Assembly (NCBI GenBank): GCA_029262115.1
Contig: JAJCZZ010000079.1
Location: 1 to 64,000 of the forward strand
Origin: Gemmatimonadota bacterium
GTDB taxonomy: Bacteria > Gemmatimonadota > Gemmatimonadetes > Longimicrobiales > Gaopeijiaceae
DNA: 64,000 nucleotides
Direction of reading: 5' to 3'
Positions 1-8,935 of the stretch are shown piece by piece. The translations under genes and the position numbers were made by a program. Each line of letters starts with the position of its first letter. Position 1 is the stretch's first letter. Below the pieces are notes generated by a model. That model made no database searches, was not told where the DNA came from, and saw only the letters and a list, made by a program, of their open reading frames with translations.

Positions 1-333
1 GAACCGTACGCACGGTGGTGTGGGAGGGTGGCGGCCGTGACGCTCCATGGTCAGCCCTACACGGGCACGAAGTCGGAAACGACGGACTACCGCCAAGGGC
101 AAAGACCTAACGAACTCACGCGCCGCGCCCTACCCGATAACACACAGTTGCCGCTGCGGGCGCGTTGCGCCCTTACCCTCTGCTTCACTCCGGGACATGC
201 CTTCGGCACGTCGGCAGCACCTGAACGTTGATATGGAAGGGCCCCGTCAAGGCAGACGATGCAGTCGAGAGTGGGAGCCGGGGGCGTCTTCGACGATGAA
301 TTCCTGCCGATATACGGGCTCCACCGTCGGCCG
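1..333. other. Intergenic / window edge, no gene recognised
   Basis: This stretch lies downstream of the minus-strand acetamidase-like gene that ends at 334. Short open frames exist on both strands, but their translations are Arg/Ser/Pro-rich with no recognisable motif, as expected for chance frames in GC-rich DNA. I saw no tRNA cloverleaf or clear terminator hairpin. Confidence 0.5.
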
Positions 334-1497
334 CTACCGCTCCCCGACCAGCTCCTTCCCGACCATGACGTGCACCCCGACGTTCCCATCCACCAACTCG
401 GTGATCCGCAAGTCACACGCCATCGATACCACCGAGTACGCCTCCCCGCTCGTGAGGTTCGTGCGCTCCTGCAGGAATTCGACCGCCTCGCGGATCGCGA
501 TCTCCGTCGCCTCCTCGAGATCGGGGGCGAAGCCCATCAGGATGTGGTGGGTCGGCGTCTCGGCGCGCGGCCAGTCGAGCGACCGCCCTTTGCGCACGAC
601 GAGCTGAAGCTCGCCGCTCAGTGAGGTCTCCAGACCGGTCTGGTTCACTTCGCCGTCTCCCTGCAGGGCGTGTCCGTCGCCCACTTCCAGGAGCGCACCC
701 GGCACCCACACCGGGATGTACAGGGTCGTGCCCGGGACCAGCTCCTTGTTGTCCATGTTCCCGGCATGGCGCCCCGGCGGGTTGCTGCTCACGCGCCCGG
801 AGTCGGGCGGCGGCGCGACGCCGATGCTACCGAAGAACGGATGCAGCGGCAGGGTAATCCCCGGGGCGATCTCGGCACGACGCTCCTCCCGGTCTATGGG
901 GATGAGACGCGAGCGGCGATCCGGGTCGCACAGGCCTCGCACGAACCCGCTGCAGCCGTTGTATCCGTATCCGATTGAGAACTCCACGGATAGAATGCGG
1001 ACCTCCAGCACATCCCCCGGCTCCGCACCTTCCACGAAGATCGGTCCCGTCAGGATATGGCCGCCCGGACCCCGGTCGGTGACCTGATCATAGATGGCCC
1101 GGAGCTCCGGTTGGACATCGCCCGGAGCCACACCGAGGCTCTCCAGGCGGGTGGGATTGCTGGTCAGCATCGTCGTCACCGCCACGACGTCACCGGAACG
1201 GACACGCAGGACCGGAGTGCCGGCCGGGTCGTAGTGGCCGAACGCGACCGTCGACGGGCCGGCCGTATGGGTGTGACGGGTGGCGTCCGACTGCGCCTCA
1301 GCGGCGGCAGGGAGCAAGGCCACGAAAGGGAGCAATGCCACGACGGAGAGTAGCGCCGTGACGGAAAACAGCTCCGCGACGCGGAGTCGCGGCCCGACCG
1401 GCTCACGTGGCAACCCGAGAGAAGGAGCGAACTCCTGGACGGGGAAGGCACGCTCGAGAGAAGGGCTGACAGGCTCCGTGCGGTTTGAATGCGGCAT
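334..1497 (-). CDS. Secreted acetamidase/formamidase family protein
   Basis: The 387-residue product resembles the FmdA/AmdA family, whose members hydrolyse formamide, acetamide or similar short amides to the acid and ammonia. Family-like blocks are HILTGPIFVEGAEPGD (about residues 150-165), FFGSIGVAPP (about 225) and a long conserved-looking stretch from PPGRHAGNMDN to GDGHALQGDGEV (about 245-290). Unlike the usual cytoplasmic enzyme, it has a hydrophobic segment at about residues 41-65 followed by AAAEAQ, which looks like a signal peptide with an over-long N-region. The true start may therefore lie downstream of the ATG used here. The start is 6 nt after the stop of the Asp-box gene upstream, so the two are probably co-transcribed. 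Family assignment is firm; substrate is not known. Confidence 0.85.
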   Translation of the reverse strand: MPHSNRTEPVSPSLERAFPVQEFAPSLGLPREPVGPRLRVAELFSVTALLSVVALLPFVALLPAAAEAQSDATRHTHTAGPSTVAFGHYDPAGTPVLRVRSGDVVAVTTMLTSNPTRLESLGVAPGDVQPELRAIYDQVTDRGPGGHILTGPIFVEGAEPGDVLEVRILSVEFSIGYGYNGCSGFVRGLCDPDRRSRLIPIDREERRAEIAPGITLPLHPFFGSIGVAPPPDSGRVSSNPPGRHAGNMDNKELVPGTTLYIPVWVPGALLEVGDGHALQGDGEVNQTGLETSLSGELQLVVRKGRSLDWPRAETPTHHILMGFAPDLEEATEIAIREAVEFLQERTNLTSGEAYSVVSMACDLRITELVDGNVGVHVMVGKELVGER

Positions 1498-1503
1498 GAT
1501 CGT

Positions 1504-4437
1504 CTACCTCAGGAGTCTATCGGCTACAGCCAGACGCTCTTCCACGAGCGAGACGGTCGCCGGTGTGGGGGGTCGGTCGCTGCCCTGCAGAATTCGGTAA
1601 AGCGATTCCAGTTGAGCGGCGAGAGGACGAACAGCCGGCACGTCTCGGCCAGCGAGGCGGTTGAGCACGTCCTTGATGCGCATCGACAGATCGAACTGCC
1701 GCCTCAGTTCCGTGGGGGTCGTCGACACCCGCGGGTCCATCTCCACATGCAGCGGACGGGTATGGGTCCGCCCGTCCACGGTCAGATGCACAGTGTAGTC
1801 GCCAGGAAGCGCGATCGGCCCACGGGGTTCCGCGGGCGTATACCCGGAGATGGCTGAGATCGGATATCCCTGCCGTACCCCGGCCGGACGCTCGTAACGG
1901 AGGTCCCACACAAAGCGGTGCATACCCGCTTCCGTCGACAGCGTCTGCGCGGGGCGCACCCACAGCGGAGGTACTTGCTGACCTTCGAGCATGGGCTCCG
2001 ACACGTCCTCGCTCGAGAAGCGCCGTGCCACCCGTCCGGAGGCGTCCGCGATCTCGAGTACGACAGGCCCCAGCGCGGCACTCTTCAGCCAGTAGTAGAG
2101 CAGGGCCCCATCGGGCGGATTCTCACCCGCCGGCTCCTCCGGCGGCAGCGGTGTGTCCGTCCACCGGTTCCAGCGGAACCGCCACGCTCGGCCCGGCTCG
2201 AACAGAGCGGACGGGGCGTCGAAGGTGGAGGCGTCGATCTGACGGAGCGGGGAGATGTCGTCGAGGATCCAGAACGAGCGGCCATGCGTGCCCACCACTA
2301 CATCGTCTTCCTTGATGACCAGATCGCGGATCGACGTGGCGGGCATGTTCAACCGCAACGATTGCCAGTGCGCACCATCGTCCACGGAGAAGTAGACCGC
2401 CTGCTCCGTTCCGGCGAACAGCAGTCCCTTCCGGACCGGATCTTCACGGATGGTGTTGGTGGCCCCGCCCGCCGGGATGCCCTCGACGATCTCGGTCCAA
2501 CTCCGCCCGCCGTCGTGAGTGACATATAGATGTGGGCGCAGGTCGTCGAGGCGGAGCGTGTTGACCGCAGCGTATGCGGTGAGCGTATCCGAATGGGACG
2601 CGTCCATGATCGAGATCTTGCTCCACGGCGTGCCGCGGATCTGCGCGGGGGTGACGTCCGTCCAGGTGGTCCCCCCGTCGCGCGTTACATGGATCAGGCC
2701 GTCGTCGGTGCCCACCCAGATCCAGTCGCCGTCCACGTAGGAGGGCGCGATCGTGTAGATCGTGCCCGGGTGGTGGCGAACGGCTTCGGGCGTGTCCGCC
2801 CACCGTCGCACCGTCGCGGGTATCAGCGAGTCCGTCCGCGTCAGATCCGGTGAGATCTCCTGCCAGGTGCGCGCACCGTCCGTCGTCTTCCACAACGTGT
2901 TCGCGCCGAAGTAGAGCGTGCGCGGATCGGTCGGCGCAAACAGCACGGGTGCGGTGCGTACGGTGAAGTATCCATCGCCACGGAGCGGCTTCGGACCGAC
3001 CTGCTGGACATCTCCGCTCTTCCGGTCGAAGCGGGTAACCTTGCCACCGTAGACGATGTCCGGATCGAGCGGGTCGGGCGCTACGTAGCCGTACTCCTCG
3101 ACTCCGACCGGGTGCCAGTCGTGGAACGTGATTTGGCCGTCGTCCGAACGACTGGTGATGCACACCGACCCGCTCTCCTGCTGCCCCCCGCACACCCGGT
3201 ATGGAAAGGCGTTGTCGGTGGAGACGTGGTAGAACTGGGCCGTGGGCTGATTGTACCATGAGCTGAACGTCGTCCCGCCGTTCACGGTGATCACGACCCC
3301 CTGATCCGAGGCGAGCATGATGACCCTCGGATTCGTGGGGTCGATCCAGATCCGCTGGTAGTCGTCGCCGCCCGGCGCGCCGCGGAAGGCCTCGAACGTG
3401 GTGCCCGCGTCCGTGGACTTCCACGTCACGACGTTGGCCGAGTAGACGACGTCGGGGTCGGTGGGGTCGACCTTCACCTCGTTGAAGTCCCCGTCGCGCC
3501 CCCACACGCGCGGGTCCGTCTGCACGCGTCGGAACGTCGCCCCGGCGTCGTCGCTCCGGTACATCCCGCCGCGCTCCCGCGGCGATCCGACGATCGCATA
3601 GATGCGGGAGGGAAGGCTCGGTGCGATGCCGATGCCGATCCGCCCGAGACCCTCCGCACCCGTCGGGAGGCCGGCCCCGATCTGTCGCCACGTGGTGCCG
3701 CCGTCCGTCGACTTGAAGAGCCCGCTCCCGGGTCCGGAGAACACGGCGTTCTCCCAGGGGCCGTGCTGTGATTCCCAGAGCACCGCATAGACGATGTCGG
3801 GGTTCACGGGATCCAGGGTCACGTCGGCCGCGCCGATGGTGGGGCCGTGGTAGAGGACGCGCACGAACGTGTCGCCACCGTCGGTCGAGCGGAACACGCC
3901 CCGCTCTTCGTTGGCCCCATAGGGATGACCCAGCACGGCCACCCACAGACGGTTCGGGTCACGGGGATCGACCTGGATCTGCGGGATCTGCTGCCCGTCG
4001 CGGAGGCCCAGGTGAACCCACGTGTTCCCGCCGTCGCGGGACCGGTAGATGCCGTCGCCGGTCGTGAGATCGGGGCGCTGCATGCCCTCGCCGCTCCCCA
4101 CGTAGATCACGTCCGGATCCGAGGGGGCGACCGCAACCGCACCGATCGAGCCGGTCGGCTGGTCATCGAAGAGCGGCGTCCACACACGCCCATAGTCGGT
4201 GGTCTTCCACAACCCACCGTTCACGTAGCCCGCGTAGAAGAGGCCGGGCCGGCTCGGCACTCCAACGGCCGCCTTGGTGCGTCCCCCGCGGTGCGGTCCG
4301 ATCATCCGCCAGCGGAGGCTCTGGTAGAGAGACGCTTCCACGGTCTGAGCCGGGAGCGGCGTCACGCCGGCCGGAAGGAGGGCGGCGGCGGCCAGAAGGA
4401 CGAGGGCGCTGTGGCGAGTGCGACGGCGGGTACGCAT
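1504..4437 (-). CDS. Secreted Asp-box (BNR/Vps10-like) beta-propeller protein
   Basis: The 977-residue product has a signal peptide (Arg-rich start, hydrophobic core, cleavage near PLPAQ at residue 31). It carries many Asp-box repeats of the S-x-D-G-G-x-T-W type, for example YRSRDGGNTW, FRSTDGGDTF, FKSTDGGTTW, HVTRDGGTTW and YVTHDGGRSW. This pattern folds as multi-bladed beta-propellers as in sialidases and sortilin Vps10 domains. No sialidase catalytic set is evident, so the common database name glycosyl hydrolase should not be taken literally. The last roughly 250 residues look like an added beta-rich domain. Such large secreted propellers are frequent in Gemmatimonadota and Acidobacteria. 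It probably acts in the periplasm or outside the cell; ligand unknown. It is transcribed with the acetamidase-like gene. Confidence 0.85.
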   Translation of the reverse strand: MRTRRRTRHSALVLLAAAALLPAGVTPLPAQTVEASLYQSLRWRMIGPHRGGRTKAAVGVPSRPGLFYAGYVNGGLWKTTDYGRVWTPLFDDQPTGSIGAVAVAPSDPDVIYVGSGEGMQRPDLTTGDGIYRSRDGGNTWVHLGLRDGQQIPQIQVDPRDPNRLWVAVLGHPYGANEERGVFRSTDGGDTFVRVLYHGPTIGAADVTLDPVNPDIVYAVLWESQHGPWENAVFSGPGSGLFKSTDGGTTWRQIGAGLPTGAEGLGRIGIGIAPSLPSRIYAIVGSPRERGGMYRSDDAGATFRRVQTDPRVWGRDGDFNEVKVDPTDPDVVYSANVVTWKSTDAGTTFEAFRGAPGGDDYQRIWIDPTNPRVIMLASDQGVVITVNGGTTFSSWYNQPTAQFYHVSTDNAFPYRVCGGQQESGSVCITSRSDDGQITFHDWHPVGVEEYGYVAPDPLDPDIVYGGKVTRFDRKSGDVQQVGPKPLRGDGYFTVRTAPVLFAPTDPRTLYFGANTLWKTTDGARTWQEISPDLTRTDSLIPATVRRWADTPEAVRHHPGTIYTIAPSYVDGDWIWVGTDDGLIHVTRDGGTTWTDVTPAQIRGTPWSKISIMDASHSDTLTAYAAVNTLRLDDLRPHLYVTHDGGRSWTEIVEGIPAGGATNTIREDPVRKGLLFAGTEQAVYFSVDDGAHWQSLRLNMPATSIRDLVIKEDDVVVGTHGRSFWILDDISPLRQIDASTFDAPSALFEPGRAWRFRWNRWTDTPLPPEEPAGENPPDGALLYYWLKSAALGPVVLEIADASGRVARRFSSEDVSEPMLEGQQVPPLWVRPAQTLSTEAGMHRFVWDLRYERPAGVRQGYPISAISGYTPAEPRGPIALPGDYTVHLTVDGRTHTRPLHVEMDPRVSTTPTELRRQFDLSMRIKDVLNRLAGRDVPAVRPLAAQLESLYRILQGSDRPPTPATVSLVEERLAVADRLLR

Positions 4438-4717
4438 GGTGGTCGGCCTGATGAATCGTGGATCGTGCTACGGCTCGTGTCGGCTACCATGCCGCTGGGA
4501 GAGCCGGTGCGCCAGCTTCGGAAGGCCGCCCGGGGGATGCGGCTCCGCGCGGGGGTGGACATCTCGCTCAACCCGATATCGTTCCCCGCATCGGACGACG
4601 CCTCGCGGCTGCCATCCCCGTGAAGAACAACGTCCGACACTCGGTTCTGCGCGTCGTGCCCTCCGTCGATCGCCTTGCTTCGGGTCAGGTCACCGCCGCA
4701 GGATAGGTGCCTGTGCC

Positions 4718-5076
4718 ATGCCACCGCGAAACCGGAAGGACGGACTACTTCCCTTCACCTGCCACGCGTGCACGCGCCGGGGCCGGGCCCAGCGTGGTGC
4801 CCGAGCGTCCATCCGGGCGCGGGCGGCCGAACTTGCCGAGACGCTCGGAGTCGATTTGCCTCCCAGTCCGCCCTACGAGTCGCTCGCGCACGCGTGCTGG
4901 CGGTGCCAGACCGAGATCTTGATCCACGCCTGGCCGGGCAGCGGCCGCAACAGCCCGCGTCGTCCCCCGGACTCGATCCCTCCCACCGTGTGCTATTCGG
5001 TCGCGGATTGGGCCGGCGATCATTGGGCCCGGCGGCTATTCTTCTGGCACGATCCGCGCGCGGTCCAAACTGCCCG
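4718..5076 (+). pseudogene. Remnant of a CxxC zinc-ribbon protein gene
   Basis: Reading from the ATG at 4718, the first 120 or so residues look protein-like: a CHAC pair near residue 15, then SLAHACWRCQTEILIHAWPG, then IPPTVCYSVADWAGDHWA and FFWHDPRA. From memory, small zinc-knuckle proteins of this type have a third CxxC pair between the HWA-like and FFWHDP-like blocks. Here about ten residues appear to be missing at that point, including that Cys pair. The frame has no stop of its own and runs on antisense into the permease gene ending at 5077, so the natural 3' end is lost. I read it as a decayed gene. The 280 bases before it (4438-4717) hold no recognisable gene. Chance similarity cannot be excluded. 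Confidence 0.35.
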
Positions 5077-7725
5077 TCAACTCGCCCTCAACGTACTCGC
5101 GGGATCCAACCGCGCGGCCCGTGTCGCTGGTACCCAACACGCGACGAGTGCGACCGCGGACAGGATCGCGAAGACGCCGAGATACGTAAGGGGATCGAGG
5201 CGCGATACATCAAAGAGAAGCGTGGAGAGCGCCTCAGTTGCGGCGGCGGCAGCGCCGAGGCCGACGACCAGCCCCAGCCCGGTGATAGAGATCCCGTTGC
5301 GGATGACCAGGGCCACGATGTCGGTTCGAGACGCACCCAGGGCGCCACGCACGCCGATCTCTCGCGCCCGTTCGGTAACACTCCCCGACAATACGCCGAA
5401 CAGCCCGACACCGGCCAGCAAGAGCGCCGACATCGCAAACGCCGCAAGGACGGTTGATACGAAGCGGCGCTGCGTCTCGGAGCGTGCGACGAGGTCGGTC
5501 ATGCTCTGAACACGGACGACGGGTTGGTTGGGGTCTACGCGTCGGATCGCCTCACGGATCGAGGGCACGAGGGCTTCGGTGTCCCCGTTCGCTTGAACCA
5601 CGATCCATCGCACCCGGTCGGCCCAGTGCCACTGATCAGACGGGACGTATACTGCCTCAGCTTCAACCGCCCCGAGCGATTCTTGCTTCACGTCTTCCAC
5701 AACACCGACCACGGTATACGGGCGGTCGATCGCCGCCCCGAACTGGAGGCGTGAGCCAATTGGGTCGTCGTAGGGGAAGAGCCGCCGGGCGAGGGACTCG
5801 CTGACAACCGCGGCTCGGGAGGCCGCATCGTCGTCCCGGCGATCCAGGTGTCGCCCCTGCATGAGCTCCACCCCCATCACATCGAGGTACCCTGGCGTGA
5901 CCGCATATCGGTACGCCGAGCCGTCTCCGCCGAGCGCGCGACCAGGCTCATGGAGGGTGAGTCCGTACATGTCGACGTCGCCGCTCAGTGGCAGCTGGCT
6001 GGTCACTCCCGCAGCGCGCACACCGGGTACGTCCCGGACCGCCTCCAGGGCCTCGCGATAGAAGCGATGGACAACGTCGTCTCCCCGGCCCAGTGCGGTG
6101 GTTGACACCTGCAGCACCACCACACCGGTGGCATCGAATCCCGGCTCGATCGCGAAAAGGCGCTGGGTGCTACGAAGGAGAAGCCCCGCCCCCACGAGAA
6201 GAACCGCCGCGAAGGCGACCTCTGTTACGACGAGCGCCCGCCGAGCGGAGAGCGTTCCCCGGATCGAGCCGCGGTGCGTCGATTGGATCCCGCGGAGCGG
6301 CGTCCGTCCGGCGCGAACTACGACCGGACCCAGACCGAAGATCACGGAGATCAGTGTCGGCAGGACGACGGCGACGAGCAGAGCGCCGACGTCTAGCCCT
6401 ACGGTATCCGTCTGCGCCAAGCTGGGTGGGCTGACTGCTAGCAGACCTGCGAGTGCGGGCTGCGCAACGATCACTCCGACGCCTGCTCCGAGAGCGGCAA
6501 GGACGAGGCTCTCCGTGAGAAGGTATCGGGCCAAGCGCGACCGCGACGCACCGAGCGCCATGCGCATCGCGATCTCACCCTGACGACGCGCGCCCCGGGC
6601 CAGCAGCAAGATCGTCAAGTTCACGCAGGCGATTCCGAGTAGCAGAGACGCCGCCCCGAGCAGAACGAGCATCGTAGGCCGGGCGTCTCGGGTCGCGGAT
6701 TCTCGGAGGCTTCGGATCGATAAGCCGGCCTTGAGGGACGCCCATACGGGCCGAACGAAGTCAGGCGCCGGGTTCGCGGCTACCGCTTCAATGCGCGAGT
6801 ATGCCTCGTCCAAGCCGAGCCCTGCTTTCAGCCGGCCGAACATCTGGAGATGGTGGCCCCACTCTCGACTGTCGAAAGACGCCGGGACCGGCTCGTACTG
6901 AAGCAGGGACCAGACGGTCGCAAGCGGAGCGGTGGCGTTCTCGAAGTTCGGCCCCATCACGCCGGTCACGGTGAAAGCCGTGCCGTCCAGACGTACGGTC
7001 CGACCCACTATCGTCGGGTCGGATCCAAATCTCAGCGCCCACAGCCGATGGCTCAGGATGACGAGGTCGGGGCCACCCGGACGGTCGGCCTCCGGATCGA
7101 AGCCGGCACCCAAGAAGGGCGTCGCGCCCAGCACGCCGAAGTACTCCGCGCCCACGCGTTGTCCCTCCAGTCGTTCCGCATCCTGAGCCCACGTCAGTGT
7201 CGGCTGCCACGGCTTGTAAGCCGCGAGCTCGTCGAACGAGCCGCTCCGCGACCGGACTTCCAGATATGTGCCGAAGGTCACCGGCACGGGAGTTCCGTCC
7301 TCAGAACGGTCGGCGACCACGACGATCCGGTTTGCGTTCAGGTACGGCAGCGCGTCGAACAGGACAGGGCGGACAGCGCTCACGATCGCAGTCGTAGCGC
7401 CGATGCCGAGTCCCAGTGTCAGAACCGCGATCACCGAGAACCCCGGGTCACGTACGAGGCGCCTGCCAGCGAGCCGCACATCGGTCCAGACGGAAACTAC
7501 GAGGTTTTCCCAGCCATATGAGCCAACCTCCTCACGGGCCGCGAGTCCATCGCCGTACCGGAGCCGAACAGTCCTGCGGGCCTCTTCCGGACTCGTCCCG
7601 CTCGCCACGAGCTCCGCCTCGGCCTGGTCCAGGTAGTGTCGCACCTCCTCGTCGATCTTTTCGGCGACCTCCGCGTGATGCATGAGCCCGCGAAGGCCCA
7701 GCCGAATGTGTCTCCAGAGCGACAC
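5077..7725 (-). CDS. ADOP family permease (FtsX/MacB-type, PadR-linked)
   Basis: The 882-residue membrane protein fits the acidobacterial duplicated orphan permease (ADOP) type. It has an N-terminal cytoplasmic helical region (about 1-85, with EEVRHYLDQAEAELVASG), a MacB-like periplasmic domain and two FtsX-like permease modules, without an ATPase encoded beside it. The first TM helix follows DPGFSVIAVLTLGLGIGA, and the final FtsX block ends at WVPATRAARLDPASTLRAS. I chose the GTG at 7725 because GAGGGG precedes it closely and it starts 4 nt after the PadR stop; longer starts run back into padR. ADOP permeases usually sit beside PadR genes and are thought to export or sense envelope-active compounds; the substrate is unknown. 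Confidence 0.9.
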   Translation of the reverse strand: MSLWRHIRLGLRGLMHHAEVAEKIDEEVRHYLDQAEAELVASGTSPEEARRTVRLRYGDGLAAREEVGSYGWENLVVSVWTDVRLAGRRLVRDPGFSVIAVLTLGLGIGATTAIVSAVRPVLFDALPYLNANRIVVVADRSEDGTPVPVTFGTYLEVRSRSGSFDELAAYKPWQPTLTWAQDAERLEGQRVGAEYFGVLGATPFLGAGFDPEADRPGGPDLVILSHRLWALRFGSDPTIVGRTVRLDGTAFTVTGVMGPNFENATAPLATVWSLLQYEPVPASFDSREWGHHLQMFGRLKAGLGLDEAYSRIEAVAANPAPDFVRPVWASLKAGLSIRSLRESATRDARPTMLVLLGAASLLLGIACVNLTILLLARGARRQGEIAMRMALGASRSRLARYLLTESLVLAALGAGVGVIVAQPALAGLLAVSPPSLAQTDTVGLDVGALLVAVVLPTLISVIFGLGPVVVRAGRTPLRGIQSTHRGSIRGTLSARRALVVTEVAFAAVLLVGAGLLLRSTQRLFAIEPGFDATGVVVLQVSTTALGRGDDVVHRFYREALEAVRDVPGVRAAGVTSQLPLSGDVDMYGLTLHEPGRALGGDGSAYRYAVTPGYLDVMGVELMQGRHLDRRDDDAASRAAVVSESLARRLFPYDDPIGSRLQFGAAIDRPYTVVGVVEDVKQESLGAVEAEAVYVPSDQWHWADRVRWIVVQANGDTEALVPSIREAIRRVDPNQPVVRVQSMTDLVARSETQRRFVSTVLAAFAMSALLLAGVGLFGVLSGSVTERAREIGVRGALGASRTDIVALVIRNGISITGLGLVVGLGAAAAATEALSTLLFDVSRLDPLTYLGVFAILSAVALVACWVPATRAARLDPASTLRAS

Positions 7726-7729
7726 CCCG

Positions 7730-8107
7730 CTACCCCTCGGCACCGAGGAGGCGGCCCACTGCCGCTGAACGACGGTACCACTCTTCGGTCTCGTGCTCGA
7801 GGCGGCGCCCGCCCGCAGGCGTGAGAGCATAGTACTTGGCGCGCCGGCCGTTTTCGGTCTGCTTCCAACTCGAAGCGAGAAGCCCGGCACGCTCGAGTCG
7901 CTTGAGCGCGGTCAGGAGAGAGCCCGGATTGACCCGAAATACCTCCCGTGAGACCTGTTCGATTCGACGTGCGATGCCGTAGCCGTGCAGCGGCTGCAGG
8001 CTCAGGGTCTTAAGGATGAGCATGTCGAGCGTGCCCTGGATGACATCGGTATTCGACGGAGGCAAGGTCTCGGTCCCGAAGGATTCATGGCGATTGCAGA
8101 CAGGCAT
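7730..8107 (-). CDS. PadR family transcriptional regulator
   Basis: This is a winged-helix repressor of the PadR family (PF03551). The signature VIQGTLDMLILKTLSLQPLHGYGI, split here as VIQGTLDMLILKT and HGYGI, is followed by RVNPGSLLTALKRLERAGLL and GRRAKYYALTPAGGRRL. The length (125 residues from this ATG) is normal. The ATG at 8107 touches the -10 region of the predicted promoter, and family members usually begin only a few residues before S-N-T-D. A TTG at 8065 giving M-P-P-S-N-T-D is therefore a good alternative start. It is followed directly by the ADOP permease gene, which it very likely regulates together with itself through the palindrome at 8111-8135. Confidence 0.92.
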   Translation of the reverse strand: MPVCNRHESFGTETLPPSNTDVIQGTLDMLILKTLSLQPLHGYGIARRIEQVSREVFRVNPGSLLTALKRLERAGLLASSWKQTENGRRAKYYALTPAGGRRLEHETEEWYRRSAAVGRLLGAEG

Positions 8108-8110
8108 ATC

Positions 8111-8135
8111 TTGACAGTCATGATATGAATGTCAA
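8111..8135 (-). promoter_or_regulatory. PadR operator overlapping the padR-ADOP promoter
   Basis: A 25-bp interrupted palindrome has outer arms TTGACA/TGTCAA and inner arms TCAT/ATGA around a 3-nt centre, with a single unpaired base in each arm. Read on the minus strand, its right arm is a perfect -35 TTGACA (8135-8130). A 17-nt spacer leads to AAGATA (8112-8107) as a weak -10. Repressor binding would block the promoter. Spacing and position immediately upstream of padR are typical of PadR autoregulation. Confidence 0.7.
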
Positions 8136-8197
8136 GTGGTTGGTGCGCCGGGTTGGTGATCTGCAGTCGAGCCCCGCTGAGGTGGACGGGAGGAAGC

Positions 8198-8533
8198 CTA
8201 CCCCCCGCCCACCCCCCGCTTCATGATCGTCAGCAGCATTTTGAAGGGCGCACCCCCATGCAGGGTGTGCGGCACGTCCGCGGGCAGATGGACCATCTGG
8301 CCGACATCGAGCGTGAGATTCCGCCCGCCTATGGTGACGTGTACGGCGCCCTCGAGGACCGAGATGACCGCGTCGTTCGGGTTGGAGTGCTCGGACAGCC
8401 CCTGTCCTTCCGCGAAGGCGAAGGCTGTCATGGTTCCGGTCTCAGTTCGGAAGATGACGCGGCTCACGACGGAGTCGGCGCGATACTCGACGGCGGCGGC
8501 AACGTCGACAGGTTCCACGATCTGATTGACCAC
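8198..8533 (-). CDS. Small cupin-domain protein
   Basis: The 111-residue product is a single conserved beta-barrel cupin. Motif 1 is degenerate: G-L-S-E-H-S-N-P-N-D-A-V-I-S-V-L-E-G retains one His and the Glu-Gly end. Motif 2 is V-H-L-P-A-D-V-P-H-T-L, with a candidate metal-binding His. It begins 3 nt after the truncated haemoglobin stop and is the last gene of a three-gene minus-strand unit headed by an Rrf2 regulator. Small cupins of this type often accompany NsrR-like regulators and haemoglobins. A role in nitrosative stress is inferred from context only; no catalytic activity can be read from the sequence. Confidence 0.85.
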   Translation of the reverse strand: MVNQIVEPVDVAAAVEYRADSVVSRVIFRTETGTMTAFAFAEGQGLSEHSNPNDAVISVLEGAVHVTIGGRNLTLDVGQMVHLPADVPHTLHGGAPFKMLLTIMKRGVGGG

Positions 8534-8536
8534 GGT

Positions 8537-8935
8537 CTACTCCACGGGTTGGTTGGCGTCCATTGGTGGGGTCGCGCTCGGTCCGATGCCTCGCTCGAGG
8601 ACCTGGCGCATTCGCATGCTGCGTCCAACTACGTCCATCGCCACGTGAGGCGGCAGGACGTCCTCCGCGGTCTTCTCGAAGAGCTCGATCCAACGGTCGA
8701 AGTCAGTGGTGGTGATTGACTCCACCCGCCGGTGGGCCTCCACCGGGTTCCCGCGATAGCGACCCGAGGCGAGCATGACGGTCGACCAGAAGTCGCACAT
8801 GCGCTCCAGATGAGCGTCCCACTTCCCGGCCAGCCGCTCCTCAAAAATCGGTCCGAGCCGCGGATCGTCCCGCACCCTTTCGTAGAACGCGAATACGAGG
8901 TCGCGAATCTCAGCTTCCGTGATGCGCGACCGCAC
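8537..8935 (-). CDS. Group III truncated haemoglobin
   Basis: The product (132 residues) is a 2-on-2 globin of group III. Visible features are the ITEAEIRDLVFAFYERVR helix with a Tyr at the B-helix position, DPRLGPIF, the RMCDFWSTVML segment, and GNPVEAHRRV, whose His is the likely proximal haem ligand, followed by FDRWIELFEKT. Such proteins bind O2 and NO; in an operon with an Rrf2/NsrR-like gene, NO detoxification or sensing is the natural inference. Two in-frame GTG codons compete. AGGAGG sits right against the upstream GTG at 8941 but about 5 nt before the GTG at 8935, so I chose 8935. The start lies inside the 3' end of the regulator gene, suggesting translational coupling. Confidence 0.9.
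   Translation of the reverse strand: MRSRITEAEIRDLVFAFYERVRDDPRLGPIFEERLAGKWDAHLERMCDFWSTVMLASGRYRGNPVEAHRRVESITTTDFDRWIELFEKTAEDVLPPHVAMDVVGRSMRMRQVLERGIGPSATPPMDANQPVE

Noticed and set aside
28-231. Short plus-strand frame at the window start
   Set aside because: No motif, no ribosome-binding site, and several overlapping frames of equal quality exist, so none is supported.
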